NCBI RefSeq assembly: GCF_006538365.1
Contig: NZ_BJKN01000003.1
Coordinates: 13,106-62,421, forward strand
DNA: 49,316 nucleotides
Origin: Moorella sp. E308F
GTDB lineage: Bacteria > Bacillota > DSM-521 > Neomoorellales > Neomoorellaceae
Direction of reading: 5' to 3'
Positions 1-9,406 of this stretch are shown here, in pieces (within the stretch, counting starts at the first letter, position 1; every line of letters begins with the position of its first letter). The position numbers and the translations under genes are program-made. The notes beneath the pieces were generated by a model, which saw only the letters and a list, made by a program, of their open reading frames with translations, ran no database searches and was not told the DNA's origin.

Positions 1-106
1 AATAACAGGTAAAAGCCATAGATAAATGGCAATTATCAACAAATATGGCAACTTGCAATAAAGAAGAAGGGAGGATAGTATAGCTTAATTTTTTCAAAAA
101 AATGTC

Positions 107-135
107 TTGACAACGGGGAGCACTACACTTTTTAT
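107..135 (+). promoter_or_regulatory. sigma-A-like promoter
   Basis: TTGACA at 107-112, a 17-base spacer and TTTTAT at 130-135. It points toward the decayed genes at 257-1380. The -35 box is consensus and the -10 box is weaker, so transcription is plausible but untested. No intact gene follows closely. Confidence 0.4.
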
Positions 136-256
136 TCTATCGGCAGGGACTATTAAACCTTTTTAATCAAAGCAAGGGTGCTTTAAAGGAGAAGGTTGTC
201 ATATCCATTGGTAACTAATATAATTTTGCTATCAATATGATAGCAAGGGGGGCTAA

Positions 257-430
257 TTTTGAATTGTTAGGAGCCGTCCTTTGCTCCCCGCCGCATTTGA
301 GATTGCTTATGGTTGCAGGCGGACGCTATATGATAGCTTATATATTGTCCTGGCCATGGCCAAAAAAGGGGTCTTCATTACAGCAGATGAACGATTGGTC
401 AACGCGTTACAGCATTTTGATAAGGTATAA
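257..430 (+). pseudogene. VapC-like PIN toxin remnant
   Basis: Only the C-terminal third of a PIN-domain ribonuclease can be read. From about 290 the plus frame gives PAAFEIAY, then TLYDSLYIVLA (the acidic residue of the third PIN motif), then VFITADERLVNAL and a stop at 428-430. Upstream the frame is closed by stops, and the likely preceding residues lie in another frame, so at least one frameshift and an N-terminal loss have occurred. VapC toxins normally have about 130 residues and follow an antitoxin gene, which is absent here. It is a fossil; the family call rests on the YDSLYIVLA and TADERL motifs. Confidence 0.5.
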
Positions 431-472
431 ATGCAGTCCCGAACAGCATCTTAATGCCAGGGAGGTTTTAGC

Positions 473-1380
473 GTGCAGCAAAGCAAATTCTCATTAAAAA
501 CGGCTATGTAGTATCCATGAATTCCCTCCGGCAGGTCTTCGCCGGCGGCGATGTCCTGGTGGAAGGGGATAAGATCGTCGCTATCGGGCAGGTACCGGCG
601 GAACTAATCAAACAGGATGCCGAAATCGTCGATGCCAGTGGCAAGATCGTCATGCCGGGACTGGTCAATACCCACGTACACTTGTCCCAGCAACTGGGGC
701 GCGGCCTGGGCGACGATGTCGACTTGCCAACCTGGCTTCACGAACGCATCTGGCCCTATGAAAGCAGTATGGACCTGGAGGATTCCTATATCTCCTCCCT
801 GGCTTGCTGATTGGAATTAATCTACTCCGGGGTGACGACCTTTGCCGAGCCTGGCGGCCAGGAGGTCGATGGTATGGGTCGCGCCGTTGAGGAAATAGGC
901 CTCCGTGGCATTTTGGCTCGTTCAACCATGGACTGCGGCGAAGGGCTGCCGCCCAAGTGGCGGGAGAGTACCAACTATGCCCTCCGGAAACAGGAAGAGC
1001 ATATCAAGCGCTGGCACGGCCAGGCTAACGGCCGCATCAAGGTTTGGTTCGGCCTGCGGACTATCTTCAACAATTCCGATGAGCTAATCAAACGCACCAA
1101 GGACCTGGCCGATAAATACGGGGTAGGCATCCATATGCACGTGGCCTAGATTGATGAAGAAGTACGCTTTGCTAAAGCCACCCGCGGCCATACCACCGTC
1201 GAGCACCTGGCCCACCTGGGAGTCCTGGATGCCAATTTCCTGGCCGTCCATACCGTCTGGCTGACGGAAAAGGAGATTGACCTTTTCCTGCTGCATGATG
1301 TTAAGGTATCCCACAACCCGGCTGCGGTCATGCGCGTCCTGGGCTTTGCCCGGGTGCCGGAAATGATAGATGCCAGGTTC
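473..1380 (+). pseudogene. amidohydrolase (MtaD/DadD-like deaminase) pseudogene
   Basis: This is a broken metal-dependent amidohydrolase of the TrzA/AtzA-MtaD group, enzymes that deaminate methylthioadenosine, S-adenosylhomocysteine or 5'-deoxyadenosine. GGGAGG lies before a GTG at 473. The two bracket a 4-base duplication that throws the start out of frame with the body, which reads from 484. The metal motif THVHLSQQLGRG, the region HMHVA and AVHTVWLTEKE remain. In-frame stops lie at 808-810 (TGA) and 1147-1149 (TAG). After PEMIDA near 1378 homology ends, so the final Asp ligand and the C-terminal third are gone. AhcY, the next enzyme in the same salvage chemistry, is encoded 8 kb downstream. 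The exact substrate cannot be told. Confidence 0.75.
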
Positions 1381-1440
1381 TTTATGTCAAAGATGTCGCT
1401 TTCCTTTACATCCAGGGTCATTTCCTTTACATTAGATTAA
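1378..1440. repeat. IS-end-like short direct repeats at the break of the amidohydrolase
   Basis: TTTCCTTTACAT occurs at 1400-1411 and again at 1421-1432, spaced 21 bases, exactly where homology to the amidohydrolase stops. Repeated short blocks of this kind occur at the ends of some insertion sequences such as IS21-like elements, but no transposase gene lies nearby, so a solo IS end left after deletion is only an inference. Confidence 0.3.
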
Positions 1441-1466
1441 AAGTAGGGGAAAATGAGGTGAGAACT

Positions 1467-1724
1467 GTGCCTATCGCCAAGATATCAGCTAAAGGCCAGG
1501 TAACTATCCCGGCAGAAATACGCAAATTTTTAGGTGTCACACCGGGTACGCATCTTCGCTTTGTGATCCGTGGCGACACTGTACAGATTGAAAAGGGTGG
1601 GCAGGGGATAGTCGCTCTGAAGGGTAGCGTGCCGGTTGCTGAGGAACAAGATTTTAAGGCAGTACGTCAGCATGCCATGGGGGAGGCTGCCAGCGAAATT
1701 GCCGGGGAAGGCAAAGACAATTGA
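1467..1724 (+). CDS. AbrB/SpoVT-type antitoxin
   Basis: A protein of about 85 residues with an N-terminal swapped-hairpin AbrB DNA-binding domain: KISAKGQVTIPAEIRK then FLGVTPG, the classic signature of MazE/VapB antitoxins. It would bind its own promoter and neutralise the downstream PIN toxin. GTG at 1467 is preferred because GAGGTG at 1455-1460 is ideally spaced; an upstream in-frame GTG at 1458 would lie inside that ribosome site. It overlaps the vapC pseudogene by about 26 bases, as is typical for toxin-antitoxin pairs. Since the toxin is broken, the antitoxin may be an orphan regulator. Confidence 0.8.
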   Translation: MPIAKISAKGQVTIPAEIRKFLGVTPGTHLRFVIRGDTVQIEKGGQGIVALKGSVPVAEEQDFKAVRQHAMGEAASEIAGEGKDN

Positions 1725-2117
1725 CGCCAATATCATATTTCGTTTTCTCTTAAATGATAACCCGGAGAAGGCTGAGCGGTGTTCAGCCCTTTTACAAAGG
1801 GTTGAATGCGGGGCAGAGCAAGTATTTTTACCCGACCTGGTCATTGCTGACGTAGTATGAACATTGGAAAAGTTTTATCGTCAACCCAAAGCGAGGATAA
1901 AAGAAATATTACTTCCCCTATTATCTCTCCGGGGTATGCGGCTTTCCAGCAAGTCGGTGGCTAGGAAAGCGTTGGAGTGGTATGTAGAAAAAACGTTGAT
2001 TGGACGGATGCCTTTGTTGCCATCAGTATGGCAGCCGGAAACCGGATGGAGATATATTCTTACGATCGTCATTTTGATAAGTTTCCGAAAATTAAGAGGA
2101 TTGAGCGCTCGACATGA
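1699..2117 (+). pseudogene. VapC-like PIN-domain toxin, disrupted
   Basis: The reading begins around a TTG at 1699 and gives KTIDANIIFRFLLNDNP, the first PIN acidic motif. A TGA at 1858-1860 replaces what is probably a Trp codon. After YVEK near 1990 the frame shifts, consistent with one A lost from a run of A; the following frame gives DWTDAFVAISMAAGN and SYDRHFDKFPKIKRIE, ending at 2115-2117. Restoring one base and one codon would give a normal PIN ribonuclease of about 135 residues. Its antitoxin gene just upstream is intact. Confidence 0.75.
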
Positions 2118-2190
2118 TAGAGGGCCTCCCATTCGGTGTCATCTCTGTTGGTTTCGAAGTCTGTCATAGTAGGAACTGCCTTTTTTGGAA

Positions 2191-2400
2191 TTATTCATAA
2201 TTTATGTTATATTTTGCTTCTAACCTTTTGATCTGTTCCTCCGCCTCTTTGATTTGATGTTTTAACTGGATTTCTGTTGGCTGGGCTGATAGCGCATGCT
2301 TTGCCACTGTTGTTATTCGTTCCGTCCCGGGATAACTATCTGCGCCTGATGAGGAACTTCAAAAGGGATGTCTTCCACCAGTTGCGACGTCTGCCCCCAA
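2191..2400 (-). pseudogene. decayed small-protein remnant
   Basis: On the minus strand the last part reads ALSAQPTEIQLKHQIKEA then EEQIKRLEAKYNINYE and a stop at 2191-2193, a convincing amphipathic coiled-coil tail. Just upstream, in another frame, lies QLVEDIPFEVPHQAQIVIPG, which looks like the continuation across a frameshift. No ribosome site or clean start exists. The family is not recognised. The stretch 2401-2730 shows only further short, frame-broken pieces on the same strand and nothing that can be called. Confidence 0.3.
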
Positions 2401-2730
2401 CCCCCCGAGGTTTATCGCTTTAGTTCTCCCAGGGATAATTGGTATCTGGAAGAAGTGAGGGGGAGCGTCATCTTGATTCCCCATTATCCCCGGCAGAATT
2501 TCGGGAGGCGCTCGGGTTGCTCCTCAGCATTTCCTTATCCTCTTGCCGGCTAAAAGCCAGCTTAGTGTCACCATAGGTGATCGGCCATTTACACAAAATG
2601 ATTTACACTCCCTCTCCCGGCGGCCATTTTGCTTTTTCCGAATCCGGCTGACCAGTTCACTTTCCCCCGGCGAAAAAAAGGGGGCCGACGCAGCAACTGC
2701 GCCGTTCAGAGTATGGCTTTCGCAAACCAA

Positions 2731-5241
2731 TTAATTTGCCACCTTTTGCCCTTCGGAAAATTCCTCTGGGGTAAGGATCACCTGAAAAAATATCTCCACA
2801 AGCTTCGGGTCAAATTGCGTGCCTGCACACCGGCGTATCTCCGCCAGGGCTTCTTCGACCGTTTTAGCTCTTCTATACGGCCTATCGGAGGTCATGGCGT
2901 CAAAGGCATCGGCAATGGCTAAAATACGGCACTCGATGGGTATTTCATCCCCTTTGAGGCCCAAGGGGTATCCGGTGCCGTCCCATTTTTCGTGGTGTTT
3001 TAAGATCAGGTCGGCGATCCCCGCTAAATCCGGTGAGGCCAGGGCGATCCGGTAGCCTTTCTCCGGATGCTGGCGCATAATCTCCCATTCTTCATCTGTG
3101 AGGGGGCCTTTTTTGAAGAGTATTCTGTCGGGTATACCCACTTTACCTATGTCGTGGACCTGAGCCAGAAGAGAAAGGTTGGCCAGCTGTTGCGGCGAAA
3201 GCCCCATCTTTTCTCCCAGGATCCGGCATAAGTGCTGCAGGCGCCGGCCGTGCCCTTCAGTCAAATGGTCGCGCTCCGACAGTGCGGCAAGCAAGGCATT
3301 GACGATCTTGCTCCGAGCGCTGGTGCCGAGGTATAGTTTTTCCCGGTACATAAGATCGTCTGCCCTTTTATAGGTTTGCTTTAAAAGTTCCTCCGAATTG
3401 TACGCTGTAGCTATGCCGAAGGAGACGCTCAAAGGAAGCCGGGGATGTTTTCGATTGTATTGCTCAATGGATAAACGCAGGTGGTGCAGTATATTCGATC
3501 CCGTAGCCTCATCGGTGCGGGGCAGAAGGGCCACAAATTCATCTCCACCCACCCGTGCCACAATATCCGAGGGGCGCAGGGCTTTCTTAAGGATCTGAGC
3601 GCAAGCAATCAAGAGTTTATCGCCCTTATGGTGGCCCATGGTATCGTTGACAAGCTTCAGGCCGTTCACATCGGCTACTATTATGCTGATGGGATATTTG
3701 TTGCTCTTACCCAAGCGCTTGAGCTGTTCTTCAAAAAATGTGCGGTTGTAAAGACCTGTCAGCTGGTCATGGAGGCTAACATATTCCAGCTTCTGGGCAA
3801 CCCTCTTTTTCTCAGTGATATCCATTATGTTCCCTAGTGTCACCCTCTGGCCCTCGTGCTGCAGGGAAGCCACCGTCTCCTCGACCCACTTAATTTCACC
3901 ACATTTGGTAATAATCCTGAACTCGTAGGGCTGGGCAACCATGCCTTTTAACATCTTTACGGCGTTGCGTCGCACGGCCTCCCTGTCTTCCGGGTGTACG
4001 AGGCTCAAGGCTTCTCTGCCGATTAGTTCTTCCTGAGAGTAACCCGAGAGCTTTTCAAACCGGGCGTTTACCAGCCGAAACCTTCCTCCGTCGACTATGT
4101 ACATCCCTATAGGGGAAAGACTAAAAATACTTCTCAATAGCTCCTCTTCGCGTTTGCGTTCGGTGATGTCCCTCACGGTGGCTAGTATTGCATCTTTGCC
4201 CGCAAAAGTAATTTTCTTCAAACATATCTCCGCATCAAAAACTGTGCCGTCCACCGGCCGCCTGGCTTTCCATTCAAACCGCGGACTTTCTCCTTCTACC
4301 GCTTTTTGCCACCATTCGCGGAGCTGTTCCAGGGGATTGTCCGGGCTGGAGTAATCTTGGGCGATGGACAGCTTTACGGCCTCTCCTTTTGAGGTTATAC
4401 CGTACATGCGCAACATGGTTTCGTTAACATCCAGTATTTCCCCTTCAGGTTCATGTATAAAAATAGCATCGTGGACGCTGTTGAAAATCGTCCGAAACGC
4501 TTCCTCCGCCTGGATCCGTTCGGTGACCTCGAAACATACTTCTACTATACCCTCAATTATTCCTTTCTGGCTTTTTACAGGGTAACCCCTTACAAAAAAT
4601 TGCTTGCCTTCGTGGGGCGTCACTATGCCCTCCTGAGGCACGCCGGTCTTAAATGCGCTGATAACGGGACATCCGGCGCACGGTTCCTTCCTGCGGTGTA
4701 ATATCTCATAGCAAAGACCGCCTGTCAGCTCCTCACCCCTTTTTTCCGCGTACTTCGCTGCTGAGGTGTTGGCCCACAAAATGCGGTGCTCTGCATCCTG
4801 GTAGATCAACAGCTCCACTATACTGTCCAAAATGGTCTTCTTTTCCCAGTCTGATTCTTTTATTTTATTTTCCATTTGTTTGAGCGCAACCATATCTTCG
4901 ATGCGGCGGGCAAAAATGTTGAATAGCCTTTTTTCCCGACCGGAAATCCGTGCTGAAGCTTCCAGAAATATTAAGCCCCGCACACCATGGGACATCAAAT
5001 AGACAAACCCGCTCTCGCCGGGGTTCTTGATCCTCTCCGTGAATTCCTCGCCTTTTCTAAAACCCCATTTCCCCAGACATATAAGCCTGCCGCCCTCATC
5101 AAGCATTATGGCAAGGCGGCGTATTCCGAGAAGCCGGCTTCCTTTCTCCACAATTTCTTGTATCAGATCTTCGTATCGCTCCGGGAAGGAAAAATTTACT
5201 ATCTCGTATAAGGTCAAAAGCTCAGCAACATCAAAGGACAC
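2731..5241 (-). CDS. GAF/PAS-GGDEF-HD-GYP cyclic-di-GMP signalling protein
   Basis: An 836-residue cytoplasmic protein combining cyclic-di-GMP synthesis and hydrolysis. In order: a GAF-like sensor (about 1-120), three PAS domains (about 130-490; the first has a CAGCP motif), a GGDEF diguanylate cyclase and a C-terminal HD-GYP phosphodiesterase. GGDEF is intact near residue 565, with an RPSD inhibitory site just upstream, implying product inhibition. The HD-GYP part keeps HDIGK (near 694), HHEKWDGTGYP and DAFDAMTSDRPYR, so both activities look possible. No membrane segments are seen. It starts with GTG 3 bases after the FIST gene stop, so the two are surely co-transcribed, and FIST may supply ligand sensing. 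The net activity cannot be predicted. Confidence 0.92.
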   Translation of the reverse strand: MSFDVAELLTLYEIVNFSFPERYEDLIQEIVEKGSRLLGIRRLAIMLDEGGRLICLGKWGFRKGEEFTERIKNPGESGFVYLMSHGVRGLIFLEASARISGREKRLFNIFARRIEDMVALKQMENKIKESDWEKKTILDSIVELLIYQDAEHRILWANTSAAKYAEKRGEELTGGLCYEILHRRKEPCAGCPVISAFKTGVPQEGIVTPHEGKQFFVRGYPVKSQKGIIEGIVEVCFEVTERIQAEEAFRTIFNSVHDAIFIHEPEGEILDVNETMLRMYGITSKGEAVKLSIAQDYSSPDNPLEQLREWWQKAVEGESPRFEWKARRPVDGTVFDAEICLKKITFAGKDAILATVRDITERKREEELLRSIFSLSPIGMYIVDGGRFRLVNARFEKLSGYSQEELIGREALSLVHPEDREAVRRNAVKMLKGMVAQPYEFRIITKCGEIKWVEETVASLQHEGQRVTLGNIMDITEKKRVAQKLEYVSLHDQLTGLYNRTFFEEQLKRLGKSNKYPISIIVADVNGLKLVNDTMGHHKGDKLLIACAQILKKALRPSDIVARVGGDEFVALLPRTDEATGSNILHHLRLSIEQYNRKHPRLPLSVSFGIATAYNSEELLKQTYKRADDLMYREKLYLGTSARSKIVNALLAALSERDHLTEGHGRRLQHLCRILGEKMGLSPQQLANLSLLAQVHDIGKVGIPDRILFKKGPLTDEEWEIMRQHPEKGYRIALASPDLAGIADLILKHHEKWDGTGYPLGLKGDEIPIECRILAIADAFDAMTSDRPYRRAKTVEEALAEIRRCAGTQFDPKLVEIFFQVILTPEEFSEGQKVAN

Positions 5242-5244
5242 TAT

Positions 5245-6456
5245 CTACCACCCCGCGGCCGCAACGATCGTCTTGTTATAAAACAGCGGAGTCCCTGAGA
5301 CACTGCTTATTTCTCCGAAAGAAAGCATCCCTAAAACCGGGATCTCGGGTTTAAGCCTCCGGGATATTGCCTCCATTTCCCTGGAAAAATCTTTACCCAG
5401 CAATAAATAGCGGGATACACAATCAAACAAGATAAGAACTTTGGGAGTGACCGGGGTATTTAAGGCACCTTCCGCTACCCTCCCGGCGGCAGCAATTAGA
5501 CTTTCAGCATCACCTTCCATGATAGTAGCAATGGTGTTTTCGGGAATTTCTGTAACAAATAAGATGCTTCCGTCTTCCTCTGCTTTCAGCGGATCCCGAA
5601 TGATAAATTTTCCCCCGGCAGCGGGCAAGCCCAGGGGGTATTGCATTCCGTAGTAAGGAAATCCGTTTCTGGTACAGCTGCGGACCAGAGCCGTATACCT
5701 CTCAAATGCCGGAATTCCGTCAATTTCATAAACTCGCCTGCCCTCCGCCCTGGTTATAGTAAAAGGCTCGCCTGCGGGGATCCACCCATGGTCCAGCTCC
5801 ACTTTAAAGTTTATCCCCCTCAACACTGCCGCGGCTACAGCATCACTGCCCACCCCTTCTTCGGTAAATTGGTAGGTGCTGTTGAACCGCAAATTGTCCC
5901 CGCTGCCTCCCCCTATATACTGGAAGTCCGGTCCCATGGCGTTATATAGTCCCCTTAATAGTTCAGAAATGTTGGCGTTAGATCCATCCGGAAAAAGCAA
6001 AACAGTTCCGGGGCTGTCTCCGCCTTTTTTTAATAAAGCCTCGCCCGCTTTTTCACCTTTGACAAAGGGACCTGCCGATATAATTCTTTCCAGGTGAGTT
6101 GCCGCCTCTATTCCTTCTCCGCCGATAGCGCAGACACTTACGCCTCTGGCGTATATTTCAAAGCCAAAGATAATACCCGGTACCCAAGCGCCTATCAGGG
6201 GGGAATTACCTACCACCCTTACGGCGCCTACAATCACCTCTTCGGGGTCGTAGCCCTCAGTGGTCAAAACCAGCGTCAGGGCTGGTCGTCCGGTCCGGCC
6301 CAAAGCCTGCTCCAGAGCGCATTGTACGGCGGCCCTGGCATCATATTCGTTGCTGAAGCCTAACCCCACACGCAAATCAGGTATTCGGGTCACCGGCCAA
6401 TATGCCCCTCCTGTCTTCTCACTATAATTCGCAGAGCCGTTTCCGGGCGACGTCAA
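5245..6456 (-). CDS. FIST-domain sensor protein
   Basis: A 403-residue protein with FIST_N followed by FIST_C, a sensory module usually found in signal-transduction proteins and thought to bind small ligands such as amino acids. Supporting stretches are RVGLGFSNEYDARAAV at the N terminus, a glycine-rich core (YIGGGSGDNLRF) and a C-terminal segment ending PVLGMLSFGEISS. There is no signal peptide or membrane helix. The gene leads an operon with the GAF/PAS-GGDEF-HD-GYP gene 3 bases downstream, so it probably modulates that enzyme. A sigma-H-like promoter lies about 220 bases upstream. The ligand is unknown. Confidence 0.85.
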   Translation of the reverse strand: MTSPGNGSANYSEKTGGAYWPVTRIPDLRVGLGFSNEYDARAAVQCALEQALGRTGRPALTLVLTTEGYDPEEVIVGAVRVVGNSPLIGAWVPGIIFGFEIYARGVSVCAIGGEGIEAATHLERIISAGPFVKGEKAGEALLKKGGDSPGTVLLFPDGSNANISELLRGLYNAMGPDFQYIGGGSGDNLRFNSTYQFTEEGVGSDAVAAAVLRGINFKVELDHGWIPAGEPFTITRAEGRRVYEIDGIPAFERYTALVRSCTRNGFPYYGMQYPLGLPAAGGKFIIRDPLKAEEDGSILFVTEIPENTIATIMEGDAESLIAAAGRVAEGALNTPVTPKVLILFDCVSRYLLLGKDFSREMEAISRRLKPEIPVLGMLSFGEISSVSGTPLFYNKTIVAAAGW

Positions 6457-6674
6457 CTTGACTATAAAGACTTTAACGCCAAAGACAGCATACCCACAGT
6501 TTCCCTGTCAAACAATGACCGTTTCTGCCCCGCGGCAAGCGGACGGGAACCAGGAAGCCCCTGTGCTCCCGGCTACACAAGGTGTGGACAGTGACCCGGA
6601 AGATGCCGCTACCTCGCACGGCAGCAAGAGTTTCTTCTGTCCTGTGGGCACGATCCATTCCTTCTCTAGCACAT

Positions 6675-6703
6675 TTATTCTACAGGTTTCTGCCTTTTTC
6701 CTT
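6675..6703 (-). promoter_or_regulatory. sigma-H-like promoter upstream of the FIST operon
   Basis: Read on the minus strand, AAGGAAAAA (6703-6695) is followed after about 11 bases by GTAGAATAA (6683-6675). This matches the sigma-H pattern AGGAWWW then RnnGAAT. It would leave a leader of about 210 bases before the FIST start. The rest of 6457-7118 shows no convincing gene or terminator. Confidence 0.4.
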
Positions 6704-7118
6704 TGTGGAGAGGAAAATTTTGAGCATAAAAGCCAAGGGCAGCACTTTATACAATATGCTTTGCCTTGACGTAAAGGGGTGTCCAGGGGGAGGGGAAGGG
6801 ATACTAAAGCTTGAAAACAGCTCAAGCCAAAAATCAATTTTTGGATGTCACGAATAAGGATAAAAATGGTCGAAGACGGGATGAGCTTGGAGGAAAATAT
6901 TAGTTTGCATCGAATTTCTAACTTACTTAATTAGTTCACTGAAAAAGTCCACTTTTTTACATCGCATAAGAAATGTTAATTCTGGACTGTAGTCCGAGTG
7001 AGCTTTCTAACTGCTTCACTTATCTTGTTATACAATTGTTGCCAACCTGTAAATGGTTCAAACGTCTCCAACGCTGGCGCGCTGGAGGGGAGGCTACTAT
7101 TATTCTTCTGAAGTGTAA

Positions 7119-7298
7119 ATATGGATTACGCCGCAGGATAGTACAGACGACCAGGACTTCCGGGAGCCAGCCGGCTGTGGAAGGGGTGAAACGGTCTTTT
7201 ACTGCCGTGGGGCGGAGCTTATCCTGGAAAAGACCGACAGCTGCGATAAGGGGATAACCGCAGGGATAGGAACTGTTTCTACGAAAAAGAAAAAATAA
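7119..7298 (+). pseudogene. short cysteine-containing ORF without a normal start
   Basis: An open frame of 59 codons ends at TAA 7296-7298, closely before the next gene's ribosome site. The C-terminal half looks genuinely coding: CGRGETVFYCRGAELILEK, then TDSCDKG, ending in a Lys-rich tail. The frame opens after a TAA at 7116-7118 with no ATG, GTG or TTG and no ribosome site, so it is either a truncated gene or uses ATA/ATT. A near-perfect CGGTCTTTT/AAAAGACCG inverted repeat lies within it. The family is not recognised. Confidence 0.28.
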
Positions 7299-7334
7299 TC
7301 CCAAAAAAGATGCACAAAGGAGACGGCAGAGCGC

Positions 7335-8945
7335 ATGAACCCAAGCCAGCAAAAAGATGAACTTCACCAACTGGTGGATGCTCTCCCGGAGGAGAAAACC
7401 GGGACGGCCAGGAAACTTCTAGAACCCCTGCTTAATGACAGCAGAGGGATTCCGCCAGAAGGCTTAGTGGAGAGGCTACATCTTCTCGAAAGAATCATCG
7501 ATTGCCTTCCGGATGCCACCCTTGCTGTGGACCGCCAGGGGAGGGTGCTGGTGTGGAACCGGGCTATGGAAGAAATGACAGGGGTCAAGAAAGAAGAAAT
7601 CCTAGGCAAAAGCGAATACGCTTACGCGGTACCATTTTTTGGGAAACAGAGACCCATCTTCGTAAACATTTTGCTCGGCAATGGTAAGGATTGGGAGCAA
7701 GAGTACGAGAAAATAGAGAGGAAGGGCCATATTCTTGTCGGCGAAGGTTTTGCACCTTTCGCCTGCGGTGGCAGAGGGCTTCACTTCTGGACCCTAGTGG
7801 CCCCGATCTACGACGATAAAGGGAACCTGCTCGGGGCAGTTCAATGTATCCGCGACATTGGCGAGCGCAAGAGGATGGAAGAGGAATTGAAGCGCTGGAG
7901 CACCCGTGATGCCCTCACCGGGCTTTACAACCGCACGTTCTTCGAGGAAGAACTGCGGCGGATGGAAAAGAGCCGCTCTTATCCCATTAGCCTCGTTCTC
8001 TGTGACCTCGACGGCTTAAAAATAGTCAACGACATGCTGGGGCACGAGCAGGGTGACGAGCTTTTACGCCGCGCAGCAAAGGTGATCGCGAGTTGTCTCC
8101 GGGAGTCTGAGGTGGTAGCCCGAGTTGGCGGAGACGAGTTTGCCATAATCCTGCCGCAAACAGGACGGAAAACAGCTGAGGAAGTGGCCAGGCGTATAAT
8201 TGAAGCAGCGGAAAGGGACTCTGCCCGGCACCCGGACCTTCCTTTAAGCATCTCCGTGGGGGCGGCGACGGCGGAAGATGCTTCGCGCCCGCTGCGGGAG
8301 GTGTACAAAGAAGCAGATGATGCGATGTATATGAATAAGCTGGCCAGCGGGAAAGACCCACGGGCGGCGGTGATCCGCGCCCTCAAGACAGCCTTAGAGG
8401 AGAAAGACTTTCACAATACGGAGCGCATGAAAGAGATTGCCTGCTTGCTGGGAGAAGCGGCGGGTTTATCGCGCGAAGAAATTGATAATCTCCGCCTCCT
8501 GGTGGACGTGCACGACATTGGTAAGCTGGCAGTACCGGACAATATCCTTTTAAAGCCCGGTCCTCTTACAGAAGAAGAATGGGAAGAAGTCCGGCGGCAC
8601 CCTGAGGTGGGGTACCGTATTGCCCTCTCTTCGGGAGAGTTATCCACAGTAGCTCCTTATATTCTTCAACATCATGAACGGTGGGACGGGCGGGGTTATC
8701 CTCAGAGCTTGCGGGGAGAACAAATTCATCTTTTAAGCCGCATCCTGGCTATAGTTGACGCCTACGATGCCATGACGTCGGAGAGGCCCTACCGCCGTGC
8801 GCTGGCGCACGAGGAGGCCTTGGAAGAGCTCAAGAGATGTGCGGAAAAGCAGTTTGACCCGCATCTTGTGGAGATTTTTGTAGAATTGCTGTCAGGGAAA
8901 AAGAACGCCGGGGCAAAAGTGGCACCGGGCCTGCATGGGATGTAA
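7335..8945 (+). CDS. PAS-GGDEF-HD-GYP cyclic-di-GMP signalling protein
   Basis: A 536-residue soluble protein. An unusual N-terminal helical segment (ELHQLVDALPEEKTGTAR) resembles antitoxin N termini. A PAS domain (about 50-175) is followed by GGDEF (intact GGDEF near residue 264, with RESE where the inhibitory RxxD would be) and HD-GYP (HDIGK near 392, HHERWDGRGYP, DAYDAMTSERPYR). It can in principle make and break cyclic-di-GMP; the degenerate inhibitory site suggests weaker product feedback than in the 2731-5241 paralogue. AAAGGAG at 7316-7322 fits the ATG. The gene is monocistronic and diverges from the FIST operon. The signal sensed by the PAS domain is unknown. Confidence 0.92.
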   Translation: MNPSQQKDELHQLVDALPEEKTGTARKLLEPLLNDSRGIPPEGLVERLHLLERIIDCLPDATLAVDRQGRVLVWNRAMEEMTGVKKEEILGKSEYAYAVPFFGKQRPIFVNILLGNGKDWEQEYEKIERKGHILVGEGFAPFACGGRGLHFWTLVAPIYDDKGNLLGAVQCIRDIGERKRMEEELKRWSTRDALTGLYNRTFFEEELRRMEKSRSYPISLVLCDLDGLKIVNDMLGHEQGDELLRRAAKVIASCLRESEVVARVGGDEFAIILPQTGRKTAEEVARRIIEAAERDSARHPDLPLSISVGAATAEDASRPLREVYKEADDAMYMNKLASGKDPRAAVIRALKTALEEKDFHNTERMKEIACLLGEAAGLSREEIDNLRLLVDVHDIGKLAVPDNILLKPGPLTEEEWEEVRRHPEVGYRIALSSGELSTVAPYILQHHERWDGRGYPQSLRGEQIHLLSRILAIVDAYDAMTSERPYRRALAHEEALEELKRCAEKQFDPHLVEIFVELLSGKKNAGAKVAPGLHGM

Positions 8946-8984
8946 AGTATGCCCGTTTTCTTTCCAGGGCCTTGCTGGACAAAC

Positions 8985-9406
8985 AGAAAGCAGAAAGCAA
9001 TGATAGTATCAATGTCTATATTTAGCAGGAGCAGGTTCCGGGCTACTTCCCGTTTGCCTTTTAGTTCGCCCTCCAGTTTACCTTCTAATTTTCCTTGCGA
9101 TAAAATCTCTTGCTTCATTTCATCCAGAGCTATTTCCAGGTTGCTAATCATCTGTTCCACCTCCAGAGGATTGTTGGCATCCAGGATGCAGTCCACTTTT
9201 GCCTGTATGCTGGCAGGCAGGACATAGGATTTGTTCACCAGGATGAGGTCGTCGGCCTCGATAGCCTCCACCCATTCTTCCCGAACGATGGTTTTCAGCA
9301 GTTCCAGAGAAACTCTTTTGTCGGAAAGGAGTTGCCCGTAACCTTTGTCGTGGGGGTGGTGGGGAGGCTGGAGCTGCCCGTGCAGGAGGAAGACACTTAA
9401 GCTCAC
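8985..9406 (-). pseudogene. Rpn-family PD-(D/E)XK nuclease/transposase remnant
   Basis: The N terminus (HPHDKGYGQLLSDKR, REEWVEAIEADDLILV) is that of Rpn recombination-promoting nucleases. It joins in frame, after SYVLP, directly to the typical tail (AKVDCILDANNP, EMISN-like region, SQGKLEGKLEGELKGK). The whole catalytic PD-(D/E)XK core, about 150 residues, is missing. After NIDIDTII, near 8990, homology stops and the frame runs antisense through the end of the neighbouring gene. An internally deleted, C-terminally truncated and surely inactive copy. Confidence 0.65.

Noticed and set aside
237-497. 86-codon ORF at the window start
   Set aside because: The coding signal there belongs to a different frame (the VapC remnant).
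808-810. TGA in the amidohydrolase as a selenocysteine codon
   Set aside because: A TAG, an N-terminal frameshift and a C-terminal truncation are also present and no SECIS-like hairpin follows, so it is a pseudogene.
7160-7260. Riboswitch before the diguanylate cyclase gene
   Set aside because: Inverted repeats exist (GGTCTTTT/AAAAGACC), but no cyclic-di-GMP, SAM or cofactor aptamer core could be recognised, and the stretch reads better as a protein frame.
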